The notes: generated by a model not told the origin, from the letters alone. 64,000 bases of DNA from Cronobacter condimenti 1330 (GCF_001277255.1 NZ_CP012264.1:992001-1056000), one strand, 5' to 3'; positions 17,329 to 26,313 are shown, counted from the stretch's first letter. Translations and numbers: made by a program.

Positions 17329-18201
17329 ATGCATAAAACGACGCTGGAACAGTGGGCTTTGCTGGACAAAGTGGTAGAGGAGGGCAGTTTTGCCCGCGCG
17401 GCACACGTGACGCACCGCAGCCAGTCCTCGGTAAGTTATAACCTGGCGCTCTTGCAGGAGCGGCTTGGCGTGGCGCTTCTGGAAACGCAGGGCCGTCGCG
17501 CGGTGCTGACGCCCGCAGGTGAGCTGTTACTGGCGCAGGTGCGCCCGCTTTTAAGCGCGTTTACCTGGGTTGAGGCTCATGCCGCGACGCTTCGCGACGG
17601 CACCCGCACGCGCCTTGAGCTGGTGGTGGATAACATTTTCCCGCGCGAGGCGCTGTTTGCCATTTTGCGGGACTTTCAGCGCCAGCATCCGTCGACGCAG
17701 GTACAACTGACCGAAGTGCTGGAGAGCCAGAGCGACGTCACCGCCGTGCACTCCAGCGCGGATCTGCTGGTGTTATCGCGCCGTGAGGACAGCGTAGGGC
17801 GCGGCGAATGGCTAATGAACGTGAATTTTGTGGCGGTGGCGCACCGCGACCACCCGCTTGCGCAGATGCCCGGGCCGATTGGCGAAGAGGCGCTCGGGCG
17901 TTTCGCGCGTATTCGCCTTGCAGGCGGAGAGGCGCAAAGCCCCGGCGGCGCGCCGGAGCAGTGGGTTTTTTCGACGGTCGATGCGGCCATCGAGGCGGTG
18001 ATGCATCAGGTGGGGTATGGCTGGCTGCCGGAGGCGCGCATTGTCGGTCCGCTTGCGCAAGGGATATTACGCCCGCTCGCGCTTGGCCACGGGGCAAGGC
18101 GCGCCACGCCGCTGCATCTGATTGTGAAAAAAGATCTGGTGCCGCCGGACGCCGCCGTCAGCACCCTGATTACGCTTTTTAATCGTCTGCGTGAGGCGTA
18201 A
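17329..18201 (+). CDS. LysR-family regulator, probable controller of padC
   Basis: 290 residues. N-terminal winged helix (LEQWALLDKVVEEGSFARAAHVTHRSQSSVSYNLALLQERLG) and a LysR-type co-inducer domain. Divergent orientation and adjacency suggest it senses phenolic acids and activates padC. The intergenic region has a repeated TGCATAAAA element (about 17298 and 17330), the second overlapping the regulator's own start, which fits autorepression. Its 3' end overlaps the convergent membrane protein gene by 23 bp. Confidence 0.85.
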   Translation: MHKTTLEQWALLDKVVEEGSFARAAHVTHRSQSSVSYNLALLQERLGVALLETQGRRAVLTPAGELLLAQVRPLLSAFTWVEAHAATLRDGTRTRLELVVDNIFPREALFAILRDFQRQHPSTQVQLTEVLESQSDVTAVHSSADLLVLSRREDSVGRGEWLMNVNFVAVAHRDHPLAQMPGPIGEEALGRFARIRLAGGEAQSPGGAPEQWVFSTVDAAIEAVMHQVGYGWLPEARIVGPLAQGILRPLALGHGARRATPLHLIVKKDLVPPDAAVSTLITLFNRLREA

Positions 18202-18646
18202 CGGCGCGGCGGTTGCCGAGATAAATCAGCGCCAGCGCGACGGCAAGGCACCCCACCGCCCCAAGACGGCTTAACGAGAACGCAATAGTCGCATTACCGA
18301 GCCAGCCGAAATTATCAATCAGCATACTCATCGCAAGCTGTCCGAAAATCACCGCGACGGTCGCGACTGCCGTGCCGATACGCTGCACGGCGAGCACCAT
18401 AATCACGATATAAGGCACGCCGCAAAGCGCGCCGGTGAGCTGCCATTTCGGCACATCCAGCAGCGAGGTGGCGTGCGCTGGCTCAAAGAAGAAAATCAGC
18501 AGCGCACAGACCAGCGCGCCCACTGAGAACGTTAAAAACGCACAGCGAAACACGCCCACTTTGCCGCCAAGCTGACCGTTAATCGCGGCCTGAATGCTGA
18601 GCAGCGCACCGCCCACGATGGCGAGAAGGATCATTATTATTGTCAT
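18179..18646 (-). CDS. YdcZ-type (DUF606) DMT-superfamily membrane protein, second of a pair
   Basis: About 155 residues and five hydrophobic helices, the half-size form in the DMT superfamily (LLAIVGGALLSIQAAINGQLGG; VFGQ-like motif IFGQLAMSMLIDNFGW). Probably an exporter that works with its neighbour, since two such half-transporters lie in tandem 10 bp apart. Substrate unknown. An in-frame GTG one codon upstream is possible, but the ATG at 18646 has better spacing from AAGGAG. Confidence 0.82.
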   Translation of the reverse strand: MTIIMILLAIVGGALLSIQAAINGQLGGKVGVFRCAFLTFSVGALVCALLIFFFEPAHATSLLDVPKWQLTGALCGVPYIVIMVLAVQRIGTAVATVAVIFGQLAMSMLIDNFGWLGNATIAFSLSRLGAVGCLAVALALIYLGNRRAVTPHADD

Positions 18647-18655
18647 CACGTCTCC

Positions 18656-19090
18656 TTAGCCCTGCGCGACGAGTGCCAGCGCGGCGAGAATGAACCCCAG
18701 CGCCAGCAGGCGCAGCGTGTCTATCGGTCGACGCTCAACGCCAAACAGGCCGAAGTGGTCGATAATCAGGCTCTTAAACACCTGTCCTGCCAGAATCCCT
18801 ATCATGGTCATGGCGATGCCAATAACCGGCGTCGCGACGGTTAAGATAACGACATAACCCGCGCCAAGCAGGCCGCCGGTCAGCTGCCAGCCGGGCTGGG
18901 CGAAAAACGACGGGCTGTTGCGCGGGCTGTAAAACAGCATCAGCAAAAAGGTGAGCGCCGCGCCGACGCCGAAAATGCTAAACGCCGCCCAGAAATCGCC
19001 CACTTCGCCGCCGAGCGGCCCCAGCAGGCCCGCCTCGACGGAAAGCCCCATTCCGCCCGCAATCACGAGCGCTATCAGTAAAAGCTGCAT
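18656..19090 (-). CDS. YdcZ-type (DUF606) DMT-superfamily membrane protein, first of a pair
   Basis: 144 residues starting MQLLLIALVIAGGMGLSVEAGLLGPLGGEVG, with five predicted helices and the same LAGQVFKSLIIDHFG region as its neighbour, so the pair probably arose by duplication and may form a heterodimer. A longer frame from a TTG at 19189 would run through the divergent promoter and is rejected. Divergent from the LysR gene at 19190, which may control it. Confidence 0.82.
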   Translation of the reverse strand: MQLLLIALVIAGGMGLSVEAGLLGPLGGEVGDFWAAFSIFGVGAALTFLLMLFYSPRNSPSFFAQPGWQLTGGLLGAGYVVILTVATPVIGIAMTMIGILAGQVFKSLIIDHFGLFGVERRPIDTLRLLALGFILAALALVAQG

Positions 19091-19189
19091 GGTTATCCTT
19101 AATAAAACGCGAAGGCGGCGAAGTGTAGTGCAGCGCAGTGCGCTGAAAAACGATACGATGCATGAAACACTTTTGCAGGATTCGCACAA

Positions 19190-20137
19190 ATGATGGATTC
19201 CGGGTCGGTGAATATCCGCGCGTTGCAGCTTTTCATCAGCGTGTTTGACGGGCAGAGCTTTTCTGCCGTGGCGCGCCGGGAGGGCGTGTCGGCATCCAGT
19301 GTCTCGCGGGTGATTCGCCAGCTTGAAGCGGCGCTCGGCCAGCAGCTGTTCTACCGCAACACGCGGGCGGTGATCCCAACCGAAGCCGGGCGACTGTTCG
19401 CTGAATATGCCCGCGGCATCGCCGAGCAGTTCAGCGAGGCGCGCCGGGAGCTACAGGACAGGGCGCTTGAGCCGTCCGGACTATTGCGCATAAACGCGCC
19501 GGTCTTTTTTGGCCAGCGGCATATCGCGCCGTGGCTCACCGGGCTTGCGGAGCGCTACCCGCGCTTACAGCTTGAGCTGACCCAGACCGACGATTATGTC
19601 GACCCGCACCGCGACGCCACCGATCTTATCGTGCGTATCGGCACGCTCACGGATTCCAGCTTTCATGCGCGCGTCTTTTGCGAGCAGCGCTATTATTTCG
19701 CCGCCGCGCCGGGCTATCTGGCGCGTTACGGCGCGCCCGCGACGCCTGAGGATTTTCGCCAGCATCAGTGTTTGATCTACAGCGGCTCGTCAGGGCCAAA
19801 CCGCTGGCTTGCGCGCAAACCCGGCGAGCCGTGGGTTCACTACCCGGTGAGCGCGCGGCTCTCTTCCAATAACGCCAGCTCGCTGCTGACGGCCGCGCTT
19901 GACGGCATGGGGCTGGTGCTATTCCCGGACTGGCTGATGGGGGAGTGGATGGCGCAAGGCAAGCTGGTGAAGGTATTGCCGGGCTATGAAGCGGCAATCA
20001 ACACGGAGGCGCAGCATATCGCGGCCATTTACCCGAACGCACGGCATCCGCCGCTGAATGTGCGTGCGGCGATTGATTATTTTATCGAGGTGTTCGGCAC
20101 GCCAGTGTACTGGCAGCGCGACTCACCGTCCCCGTAA
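19190..20137 (+). CDS. LysR-family transcriptional regulator
   Basis: 315 residues. N-terminal helix-turn-helix (IRALQLFISVFDGQSFSAVARREGVSASSVSRVIRQLEAALG) and a C-terminal effector domain of the CrgA-like group (LRINAPVFFGQRHIAPWL, SSNNASSLLTAALDGMGLVLFP). Divergent from the two YdcZ-type genes, which are the most likely targets. Two adjacent ATGs (19190, 19193) are possible and there is no strong ribosome-binding site. Confidence 0.85.
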   Translation: MMDSGSVNIRALQLFISVFDGQSFSAVARREGVSASSVSRVIRQLEAALGQQLFYRNTRAVIPTEAGRLFAEYARGIAEQFSEARRELQDRALEPSGLLRINAPVFFGQRHIAPWLTGLAERYPRLQLELTQTDDYVDPHRDATDLIVRIGTLTDSSFHARVFCEQRYYFAAAPGYLARYGAPATPEDFRQHQCLIYSGSSGPNRWLARKPGEPWVHYPVSARLSSNNASSLLTAALDGMGLVLFPDWLMGEWMAQGKLVKVLPGYEAAINTEAQHIAAIYPNARHPPLNVRAAIDYFIEVFGTPVYWQRDSPSP

Positions 20138-20140
20138 AAA

Positions 20141-20170
20141 AGGGCCGCGCGGCGCGGCCCTTTCTCTTTT
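20141..20170. terminator. Bidirectional terminator between lysR and the AI-2E-family gene
   Basis: AGGGCCGC (20141-20148), loop GCGGC, GCGGCCCT (20154-20161), with T-rich sequence downstream and an A-run upstream, so it can serve both convergent genes. Confidence 0.85.
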
Positions 20171-20191
20171 GGTGATGGTGTGAACGCCTGG

Positions 20192-21280
20192 TCAGGAAGG
20201 CAGATCGTCTTTTTTCTCAACCGCGACGGAGGAGCGTCCGGGGCCGGCGGAAAAGGTATTCCAGCAGGTCACGAACAGTGCCGCGATAAGCGGGCCGACC
20301 ACGAAGCCGTTAATGCCGTACACTTCAAGCCCGCCCAGTGTGGCAAGCAGAATCAGCCAGTCAGGCATGCGGATATCTTTGCCCACCAGCAGCGGGCGCA
20401 GAATGTTATCGGCAAGTCCCACCACCACGACAAAAAATGCCGTCAGCAGTACGGCTTTGATAATCGCGCCTGTGGTAAAGAGATAGATAACCGCAGGCAC
20501 CCAGATAAGCGCGGTGCCCACCGCCGGTATCAGCGAGAGAAACGCCATCAGCGCGCCCCACAGAATGCTTGCTCCAATACCCGCGAAGTAAAACGCCACG
20601 CCGCCGAGCGCCCCCTGCACGACTGCAACGACCACCGTGCCTTTTACCGTAGCGCGCGCCACGGCAGCGAAGCGGCGGAACAGCCGCTGTTTCACTTTGT
20701 CCGACAGCGGCAGCGCGTTCAGCACCACCGATACCAGCCGAGGGCCGTCTTTGAGCAGGAAAAAAAGCAGATACAGCATGATGCCAAAGCCTATCACCAC
20801 GCTGAAGGTGTTCCGGCTGATAAGAAAAAGGCTGCCCGCCACGTACTGGCTGCCTTTTAGCGCGACGCCGGAGATTTTCTCCTGAATGGCGGTGGCGCTG
20901 TCGAGCTGATTTTCTGCAAGCATTTGCTGTGCCCAGTCCGGCAATACGCGCACCACATCCGCCAGCAGGACAGACACGGTTGTGTTATTGGCCTGCAAAT
21001 CGCTGTACACGACGTTGAACTCCCGCACCAGCGAGGAGGCGATCACCGCCAGCGGCGCGAAGACCAGCAGGCAGATAAGCACCACCGTCAACAACGAGGC
21101 GATATTGGCGCGCCCGTTCATCATGTGGCAGAGCCGCCGTTTGATAGGGTAGAAGATGACGGCGAGGATAACCGCCCACAGTACGGCGGAGAGATAGGGT
21201 TTAATGAGATTGAAAAACAGGATCGAAACGATAAACAGGATCAGGATAAAAAACGCCCTGGAGATATCTTTCGAATTCAT
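20192..21280 (-). CDS. AI-2E family transporter (YdiK/PerM-type membrane protein)
   Basis: 362 residues with about eight hydrophobic helices: two N-terminal pairs (FFILILFIVSILFFNLIKPYLSAVLWAVI), a central soluble stretch (residues about 90-150) and a C-terminal cluster ending in DNILRPLLVGKDIRMPDWLILLATLGGLEVYGINGFVVGPL, the family signature. Members include AI-2 exporters and proton-coupled permeases, so the substrate is undetermined. Monocistronic by appearance. Confidence 0.85.
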   Translation of the reverse strand: MNSKDISRAFFILILFIVSILFFNLIKPYLSAVLWAVILAVIFYPIKRRLCHMMNGRANIASLLTVVLICLLVFAPLAVIASSLVREFNVVYSDLQANNTTVSVLLADVVRVLPDWAQQMLAENQLDSATAIQEKISGVALKGSQYVAGSLFLISRNTFSVVIGFGIMLYLLFFLLKDGPRLVSVVLNALPLSDKVKQRLFRRFAAVARATVKGTVVVAVVQGALGGVAFYFAGIGASILWGALMAFLSLIPAVGTALIWVPAVIYLFTTGAIIKAVLLTAFFVVVVGLADNILRPLLVGKDIRMPDWLILLATLGGLEVYGINGFVVGPLIAALFVTCWNTFSAGPGRSSVAVEKKDDLPS

Positions 21281-21400
21281 GATGCATCCTTATCGTAAGT
21301 CAATAGCGGCCGGATACCACAACGGCGCGGCACCCGCTTATTCCAAAGGGGTCTTACAAACGTAGCTGAATTCAGGGCGTTTTGTCGAAGCGGCTTGTAA

Positions 21401-21422
21401 GGGGGCCTGGTGTAAGGCCCCC
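21401..21422 (-). terminator. Hairpin after the SulP gene
   Basis: GGGGGCCT (21401-21408) and AGGCCCCC (21415-21422) form an 8-bp perfect stem directly after the stop codon. The T-run on the minus strand is short (TTAC), so efficiency is uncertain. Confidence 0.45.
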
Positions 21423-21429
21423 GGCGGGA

Positions 21430-22899
21430 TCAGGTCACGGGCCACTGCGTGAGGCGGATACCCCGCTTTGGCGCGTTCTGTGCGAAATCGCTCAGTACCG
21501 CTTTCACATCCGGGTCGAAATAGTCAGCGTTGTCATGCTCGACAATCACCACGCTTTTCTCCGGAATTTTATCCAGTAGCGCCTGTAAACGCGGGTTGTG
21601 CATAAACGTCAGGTTCTGATGAATGCGCAGCACATAGTGATCGTCATAGCGCGCCAGCTGCATCGCGTTGCGATGGCTGTGCCAGAGGCTCAGCGCTATC
21701 TGGGCGGCAAGACCAATCCCGATGCCCGCGAGCATCCCAAAGGCGATGATGCCGATGATGGTCGCGAGAAACGGCACGTACTGTTGCGCGCCTGCGCGGA
21801 ACTGTTCCACGAAGAGGCGCGGCGTCGCAAGCTTATAACCGGTGTAGAGCAGAACCGCCGCGAGGCTCGCAAGCGGAATGGTCATTAAGACGTCGCGAAA
21901 CCACAACACGCAAATGAGCAGCAGCGCGCCGTGAATGAAAATCGACAGTTTGGTTTGCGCACCGGTACTGACGTTGACAGAACTGCGCACGATCACCGCC
22001 GTAATGGGCATTGCGCCCACCAGACCTGAGAGCAAATTCCCCGCGCCCTGCGCCAGCATCTCGCGGTTGGGCGAAGGCGGTGGGTTCTGCGGGCGCAATT
22101 TTTTAAGCGCTTCCTGGCTTAAGAGCGTCTCAAGGCTTGCCACCAGCGCGAGCGTTACCGCCACCACGTAGACTGAGGGATTGGTGAACGCCTGCCAGGC
22201 GGGCGTTTCCAGCCCGGACACGAGCGCACCTACGCTTGCGAACTCTGGTAGCGTAATGCGCGGCAGGCGGTCGAGGAGTGCAGGCGAACGCTGGTTTAAG
22301 ACGAGCGTTGTCACGCAGCCCACCAGGACTGCTATCAGCGGGCCTGGGATCCAGGCGAGGCTTTTTACGCGCCGGATAACTGACGAGCCCCAGAGCCCCA
22401 TCAGTACCAGCCCGGCGGCGGCTACGGCAACAGAGGCGGGCGAGAAGGTAAAGTCGCTGCTAAATACCGCAAGCAGATTGTTTTCATCCGCCGCGCCGAG
22501 CGCCACTGGGATCTGCTGCATAATCAGCAGAAGGCCGATCGCCGCCAGCATGCCTTTGATGACGCTGCCGGGCACCAGCGAGATAAATCGCCCGGCGCGG
22601 ATAAGCCCAAGCGCGATTTGCAGCACGCCTGCCAGCAGCAGCGCCAGCAGAAACGCAGAAAACGAGCCCAGAGTTTCTATGGACGCCACCACAATGGTCA
22701 CCAGGCCCGCCGCCGGGCCGCTCACCGCGAAGCGCGACGGGCTGAGCGCCGTGACGACCAGCCCGCCGATGATCCCGGTCAGCAGGCCGACGAACGGCGG
22801 CAAGCCGCTTGCCTGGGCAATGCCAAGACAAAGCGGCAGGGCCACCAGAAAGACGACCACCCCCGCCAGGCTATCCTGGCGTAGCGTATTCATATTCAT
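21430..22899 (-). CDS. SulP-family anion transporter, probable bicarbonate importer
   Basis: 489 residues. Transmembrane core of the SLC26/SulP family (VVVFLVALPLCLGIAQASGLPP, PSRFAVSGPAAGLVTIV, ALVASLETLLS, GNLLSGLVGAMPITAVIVRSSVNV) and a short, STAS-like C-terminal tail (about residues 420-489, FMHNPRLQALLDKIPEKSVVIVEHD). The start codon overlaps the stop of the carbonic anhydrase gene by 4 bp. That pairing is known in other SulP-carbonic anhydrase units and suggests bicarbonate transport rather than sulfate. Confidence 0.87.
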   Translation of the reverse strand: MNMNTLRQDSLAGVVVFLVALPLCLGIAQASGLPPFVGLLTGIIGGLVVTALSPSRFAVSGPAAGLVTIVVASIETLGSFSAFLLALLLAGVLQIALGLIRAGRFISLVPGSVIKGMLAAIGLLLIMQQIPVALGAADENNLLAVFSSDFTFSPASVAVAAAGLVLMGLWGSSVIRRVKSLAWIPGPLIAVLVGCVTTLVLNQRSPALLDRLPRITLPEFASVGALVSGLETPAWQAFTNPSVYVVAVTLALVASLETLLSQEALKKLRPQNPPPSPNREMLAQGAGNLLSGLVGAMPITAVIVRSSVNVSTGAQTKLSIFIHGALLLICVLWFRDVLMTIPLASLAAVLLYTGYKLATPRLFVEQFRAGAQQYVPFLATIIGIIAFGMLAGIGIGLAAQIALSLWHSHRNAMQLARYDDHYVLRIHQNLTFMHNPRLQALLDKIPEKSVVIVEHDNADYFDPDVKAVLSDFAQNAPKRGIRLTQWPVT

Positions 22900-23519
22900 G
22901 CTGCTTCCTCCCCGGTTTGCCCGGTGAGCATTTCAAGATGCCCGGTCGCGAGACAATACACGCAGCCGTAGACGTTCAGCTCCTGGCCGCTGCGCCAGAT
23001 ATTGCGCACCGTACGGGTCTGCACCAGACGGTTAAACTGCGCGATAACGTTCGCCTCTACCAGTTGGTTGAGGGTGTGCGTATCCGGCGGCGAGGCGTCG
23101 CGCCCGGCGATATGCGGCGACAGCGCCTCGCGCAGGTGGCTAATGCGGCGCGCAAGCGATGAAGATTCATGCGCAAGCGATATGTGCGGCAGCGTCAGCG
23201 CCGCCTGCACGCCCCCGCAGCCGTAGTGGCCGCAGACGACGATGCGTTTCACCTTCAGGTAGTGCAGGGCGTATTGCAGCACGCTCATAAAATTATCGTC
23301 ATCCGGATCGACCATATTGGCGATGTTGCGATGCACAAACAGTTCGCCGGGGTGCGAGCCGGTCAACACCTCTGCCGGGACGCGACTGTCAGAGCAGCCT
23401 ATCCACAGTGAGTGCGGCTGCTGTTGGTCGAGGAGTTTGCCAAAGTAATCCGGGTCCCGTTGAAGACGCTGCTGCGCCCAGCTACGGTTTTTGGCCAGAA
23501 GAGGTTTTAAAGTGGTCAA
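22896..23519 (-). CDS. Beta-class carbonic anhydrase
   Basis: 207 residues. Zinc ligands as in E. coli Can: Cys42 and Asp44 of CSDSRVPAE, His98 and Cys101 of CGHYGCGG, with Arg46 completing the Asp-Arg dyad. It interconverts CO2 and bicarbonate in the cytoplasm and here is translationally coupled to a SulP transporter. The start is a TTG codon (TTGACCACTTTA) with GGAG 8 nt upstream; no ATG fits better. Confidence 0.9.
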   Translation of the reverse strand: MTTLKPLLAKNRSWAQQRLQRDPDYFGKLLDQQQPHSLWIGCSDSRVPAEVLTGSHPGELFVHRNIANMVDPDDDNFMSVLQYALHYLKVKRIVVCGHYGCGGVQAALTLPHISLAHESSSLARRISHLREALSPHIAGRDASPPDTHTLNQLVEANVIAQFNRLVQTRTVRNIWRSGQELNVYGCVYCLATGHLEMLTGQTGEEAA

Positions 23520-23616
23520 AATGCTATCTCCATGAGGGATTCAACGAGCCGAATATCGACTGCCCTTAAGGCATTCTCCGTGGACTCGTTACGGCGAAAT
23601 TAATAAGTAGCACTCT

Positions 23617-24165
23617 TCAGTGATATTTATTCCTCAGGAAAATCCTATAAGGAAAATTAAACTTTAAAGGTTTATCAGCTTTGTAAAGTTTTAAAAATAA
23701 CCGGTAAGTAAATGCGAGTAGCGATAATAGAGACAGAAAAGTAATAATTAAAGAAATGATGAGCAAGGTGATAATCAATGATAATAAACCATTATTGCGC
23801 TGTGGGTATAATGCCCGGGTTTTATTGATGATCAACGAAGGGTAATAACAACAGAACAACACCTGTATTTTATACTGCCGCTTTTGCATGCCGCTGGCAT
23901 TGCCGGTGCGTTTAAAATGGTAATCTGCTATTTCTCTGCCAGGCATGAATCCCCACGAGTCAACGCGCTTACAGGCGGCAAATGAATAAGGAAGAGAGAT
24001 GGCGGGCATCATCGGGTGCATTTCCTCAACGGTGAAGTGATTGCGAGTAACGTTGCTCGGCACAACGCTGGCGCCTGCTGCGGCAGGGCCGTAGATGGTC
24101 TGGGGAGTTTGCGGCATGCTGGTCAGCGAGCGCTGGCGTAGCGGTTTTGCTGCGGCGGTGGCCAT
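23617..24165 (-). CDS. Unrecognised membrane protein
   Basis: 182 residues that I do not recognise. The first half is polar and Pro/Ala-rich (MPQTPQTIYGPAAAGASVVPSNVTRNHFTVEEMHP) with a Cys-Lys segment. Residues about 127-158 form a strongly hydrophobic Leu/Ile-rich stretch long enough for one or two membrane passes, followed by a basic tail. The 3' half is AT-rich with many AAA, ATA and TTA codons, unlike its neighbours, which hints at acquisition. The start could also be the in-frame ATG at 24117. Confidence 0.5.
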   Translation of the reverse strand: MATAAAKPLRQRSLTSMPQTPQTIYGPAAAGASVVPSNVTRNHFTVEEMHPMMPAISLPYSFAACKRVDSWGFMPGREIADYHFKRTGNASGMQKRQYKIQVLFCCYYPSLIINKTRALYPQRNNGLLSLIITLLIISLIITFLSLLSLLAFTYRLFLKLYKADKPLKFNFPYRIFLRNKYH

Positions 24166-24252
24166 TTTGCGTTTACTTTTCCACGCCTGCGCCGTGACAC
24201 AGGCCGTGGGTTGTGGGATGGTAGGCGCCTTTGCAATAACAGGGACACCGTA

Positions 24253-24702
24253 ATGGCAGGGAATATTCTGATGTGGTTAATATCGTCGGCGCTACTGCTG
24301 ACCTATTTCCGATATGTGACGCTAAGAAAACCGTTTAAAACGGTCGGTAAGCACTTTCTTATTCTGCTGGGTGTGCATCTGGCGCTCAGTATCGCCGCGA
24401 TCGAACTGAAAAAAGCCGGTTATTCGCTTAGCGGCGAATATCGCGCAGCCGGACTGATGTTTATAAAAACTTATATGGCGGTGGTTTGCCTTTTTATGGT
24501 GAATTTCTTTGCTGCACTTTCCATGAAAGGCGCTGAGAAGATGACGGCATTTCATGAAAAACATAACGCTGCCAACCTGCATCGTCAGCCGCTGCGTTTT
24601 TATCTTCGCCATCAGTTAACACTTGTCCGGGGATATCAGTTCTGTTTTATTGCAGGCGGTATTTATATGCTCTGGGCGCTTTACTTCCGGATGGAACTTT
24701 AA
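24253..24702 (+). CDS. Unrecognised four-helix membrane protein
   Basis: 149 residues beginning MAGNILMWLISSALLLTYF. Hydrophobic segments lie at about 4-20, 34-48, 66-86 and 128-145 with a charged loop (SMKGAEKMTAFHEKHNAANLHRQPLRFYLRHQL) between the third and fourth. Divergent from the gene at 23617-24165. Start chosen at 24253 because AGGGACACC precedes it; a longer frame from 24211 has no ribosome-binding site. No function assigned. Confidence 0.6.
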   Translation: MAGNILMWLISSALLLTYFRYVTLRKPFKTVGKHFLILLGVHLALSIAAIELKKAGYSLSGEYRAAGLMFIKTYMAVVCLFMVNFFAALSMKGAEKMTAFHEKHNAANLHRQPLRFYLRHQLTLVRGYQFCFIAGGIYMLWALYFRMEL

Positions 24703-25036
24703 GCGATACATATCGCCATGCGGCGGGTGCGAGGTGGCCTGCCTCGCCCGGAACGTTAGCCGTTGTTCAGGCGAGTGGTTTTGTAAACGCAAAGGGAAAG
24801 TTTAATCCTGCTAAAAAATATCGTAGCAAAAGTAATCGATTATTTTGGCGAATCGTCTAAAAAAACGACGATGCGCGCGGCGGACTGCACCGATCAGAAT
24901 CACCCTATAAGATAAAACTTAACCATCATCATAATTTTTCATAAAATCCGCGTTAAAAATGTCTGCGGGCCGCGAGCTTCAGCGTAAACTGCGTTTTCGC
25001 CATGGATGCTACGTAAATACCAGACTGGAGGTGAAT
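24703..25036. other. Intergenic region upstream of the EAL-HDOD gene
   Basis: 334 bp, AT-rich from 24810 onward. A short stem TCGTC/GACGA around an A-run lies near 24854-24871. I see no gene or clear operator. The open frame from 24959 is in phase with the downstream gene but lacks a ribosome-binding site. Confidence 0.4.
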
Positions 25037-26254
25037 ATGTATTCCTTTATCGCCAGGCAGCCAATCTTTGACGCTGCGCTAAATACCGTCGCGTATGAGC
25101 TGCTTTATCGCAATGGATTAACCAATACGTTTCCGCTGGTGACGGAAGAATATGCCACTAATCATCTGCTTGCGGAACAATTCCTTGTCACGCCGCTACA
25201 GCGTCTGGTAGGGCACCATACTTCGTATATCAATTTTCCGCATGAGATGATCGTCAACGGTCTGGCGCAAACGCTGCCTGCGGAAAAAGTCGTGATTGAA
25301 ATTCATCAGAATGCCGCGCCGGAGCCTGAGCTTTTACAAATGGTGCGCGAGATGTACTACAAAGGGTTTCGTTTCGCCCTCGATAACTTTCGTTTGAGCG
25401 AGGCATGGGCGAATTTTTTACCGTATGTCACCATCATTAAATTCGATATTCAGGCATTAACCCCGGACCAAATTTCACACTATATTCGCGACAATAATAT
25501 CAGCCAGCGGAAATTACTGGCCGAAAAAGTTGAAACCCGTGAGCAGTTTATCCTCTACAAAGAGATGGGATTCCAGCGTTTCCAGGGCTATTTTTATGGC
25601 GAGCCGGAAATGATCAAGACCCGTAAACTGCCAGAGCAGCAGATGTTTATTCTGCAATTGCTCAATGAAGTGGTCTCGGCAAACCCGGATATGCGCAAAA
25701 TAGAAGAGCTCATCAGCCGCGATGTGGCGATAACCTATAAGCTGATGCGCTATGTCAATAATATTAAATATAAAATCAACCACCACGCCAATGCGGATGT
25801 GCTTCCGTTCCGCAATATCCTCTATTTCCTGGGGTTAAGCGAATTGCGTCGGTTTATCGCCATACTGGCGGTTACCCACAGCAGCGAGCCTGCGGTGACG
25901 GAGCTTTTTAACTACAGCCTCGCCTGCGGGCGCTTCTGTGAAATGGCGGTCGTGCAAACGGGCGCAGACATTGACGAAAACGACGCCTTTATCGCGGGGC
26001 TTTTCTCACGCCTGGATATTATTCTTAGCGTGCCGATGGCCGTGTTGCTTGAGCAAATCACCGTACCGGCTATCGTGCGCGAGGCGCTCCTGAACCGTAG
26101 CGGTACCCTCGGCGCGCTCCTGAATCTGTATGAAGGCTATGAGCAGAACCAGTGGCAGGGCGTCACGCAGGGTATGAAACAGCTCAATATGAGTGAACAA
26201 CAGGTGACGCAGCTGTTCCTTGAGGCCGTGGAGTGGGGCGACAGGATTATCTGA
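25037..26254 (+). CDS. EAL-HDOD signalling protein (YuxH/CdgJ type)
   Basis: 405 residues. The N-terminal EAL-like domain (MYSFIARQPIFDAALNTVAYELLYRN) has YELLYRN in place of the EAL signature and lacks most metal-binding acidic residues, so it should not hydrolyse c-di-GMP. The C-terminal HDOD domain begins about residue 200 (ELISRDVAITYKLMRYVNNIKY, ILYFLGLSELRRFIAILAV). Proteins of this layout affect motility and surface attachment in gammaproteobacteria, probably through protein contacts. GGAGGTGAAT before the ATG at 25037 decides the start. Confidence 0.87.
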   Translation: MYSFIARQPIFDAALNTVAYELLYRNGLTNTFPLVTEEYATNHLLAEQFLVTPLQRLVGHHTSYINFPHEMIVNGLAQTLPAEKVVIEIHQNAAPEPELLQMVREMYYKGFRFALDNFRLSEAWANFLPYVTIIKFDIQALTPDQISHYIRDNNISQRKLLAEKVETREQFILYKEMGFQRFQGYFYGEPEMIKTRKLPEQQMFILQLLNEVVSANPDMRKIEELISRDVAITYKLMRYVNNIKYKINHHANADVLPFRNILYFLGLSELRRFIAILAVTHSSEPAVTELFNYSLACGRFCEMAVVQTGADIDENDAFIAGLFSRLDIILSVPMAVLLEQITVPAIVREALLNRSGTLGALLNLYEGYEQNQWQGVTQGMKQLNMSEQQVTQLFLEAVEWGDRII

Positions 26255-26259
26255 AACGC

Positions 26260-26292
26260 GTGCCGCAACACGAACCTGCCCGGTTGCGGCAC
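26260..26292. repeat. 10-bp inverted repeat after the EAL-HDOD gene
   Basis: GTGCCGCAAC (26260-26269) is exactly inverted as GTTGCGGCAC (26283-26292) across 13 nt. No T-run follows. It may be a transcript-end hairpin in this convergent region. Confidence 0.5.
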
Positions 26293-26295
26293 TAA

Positions 26296-26313
26296 ACGTG
26301 CAACTTCGTGCAT
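26296..26313. promoter_or_regulatory. Second copy of the TCGTGCA-type regulator site
   Basis: ACGTGCAACTTCGTGCAT is nearly identical (16 of 18) to ACGTGCATATTCGTGCAT at 27301-27318. It lies at the 3' end of the DUF4406/NUDIX pair, about 1 kb from the promoter copy. Possible auxiliary operator for the DeoR regulator; inference. Confidence 0.45.
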
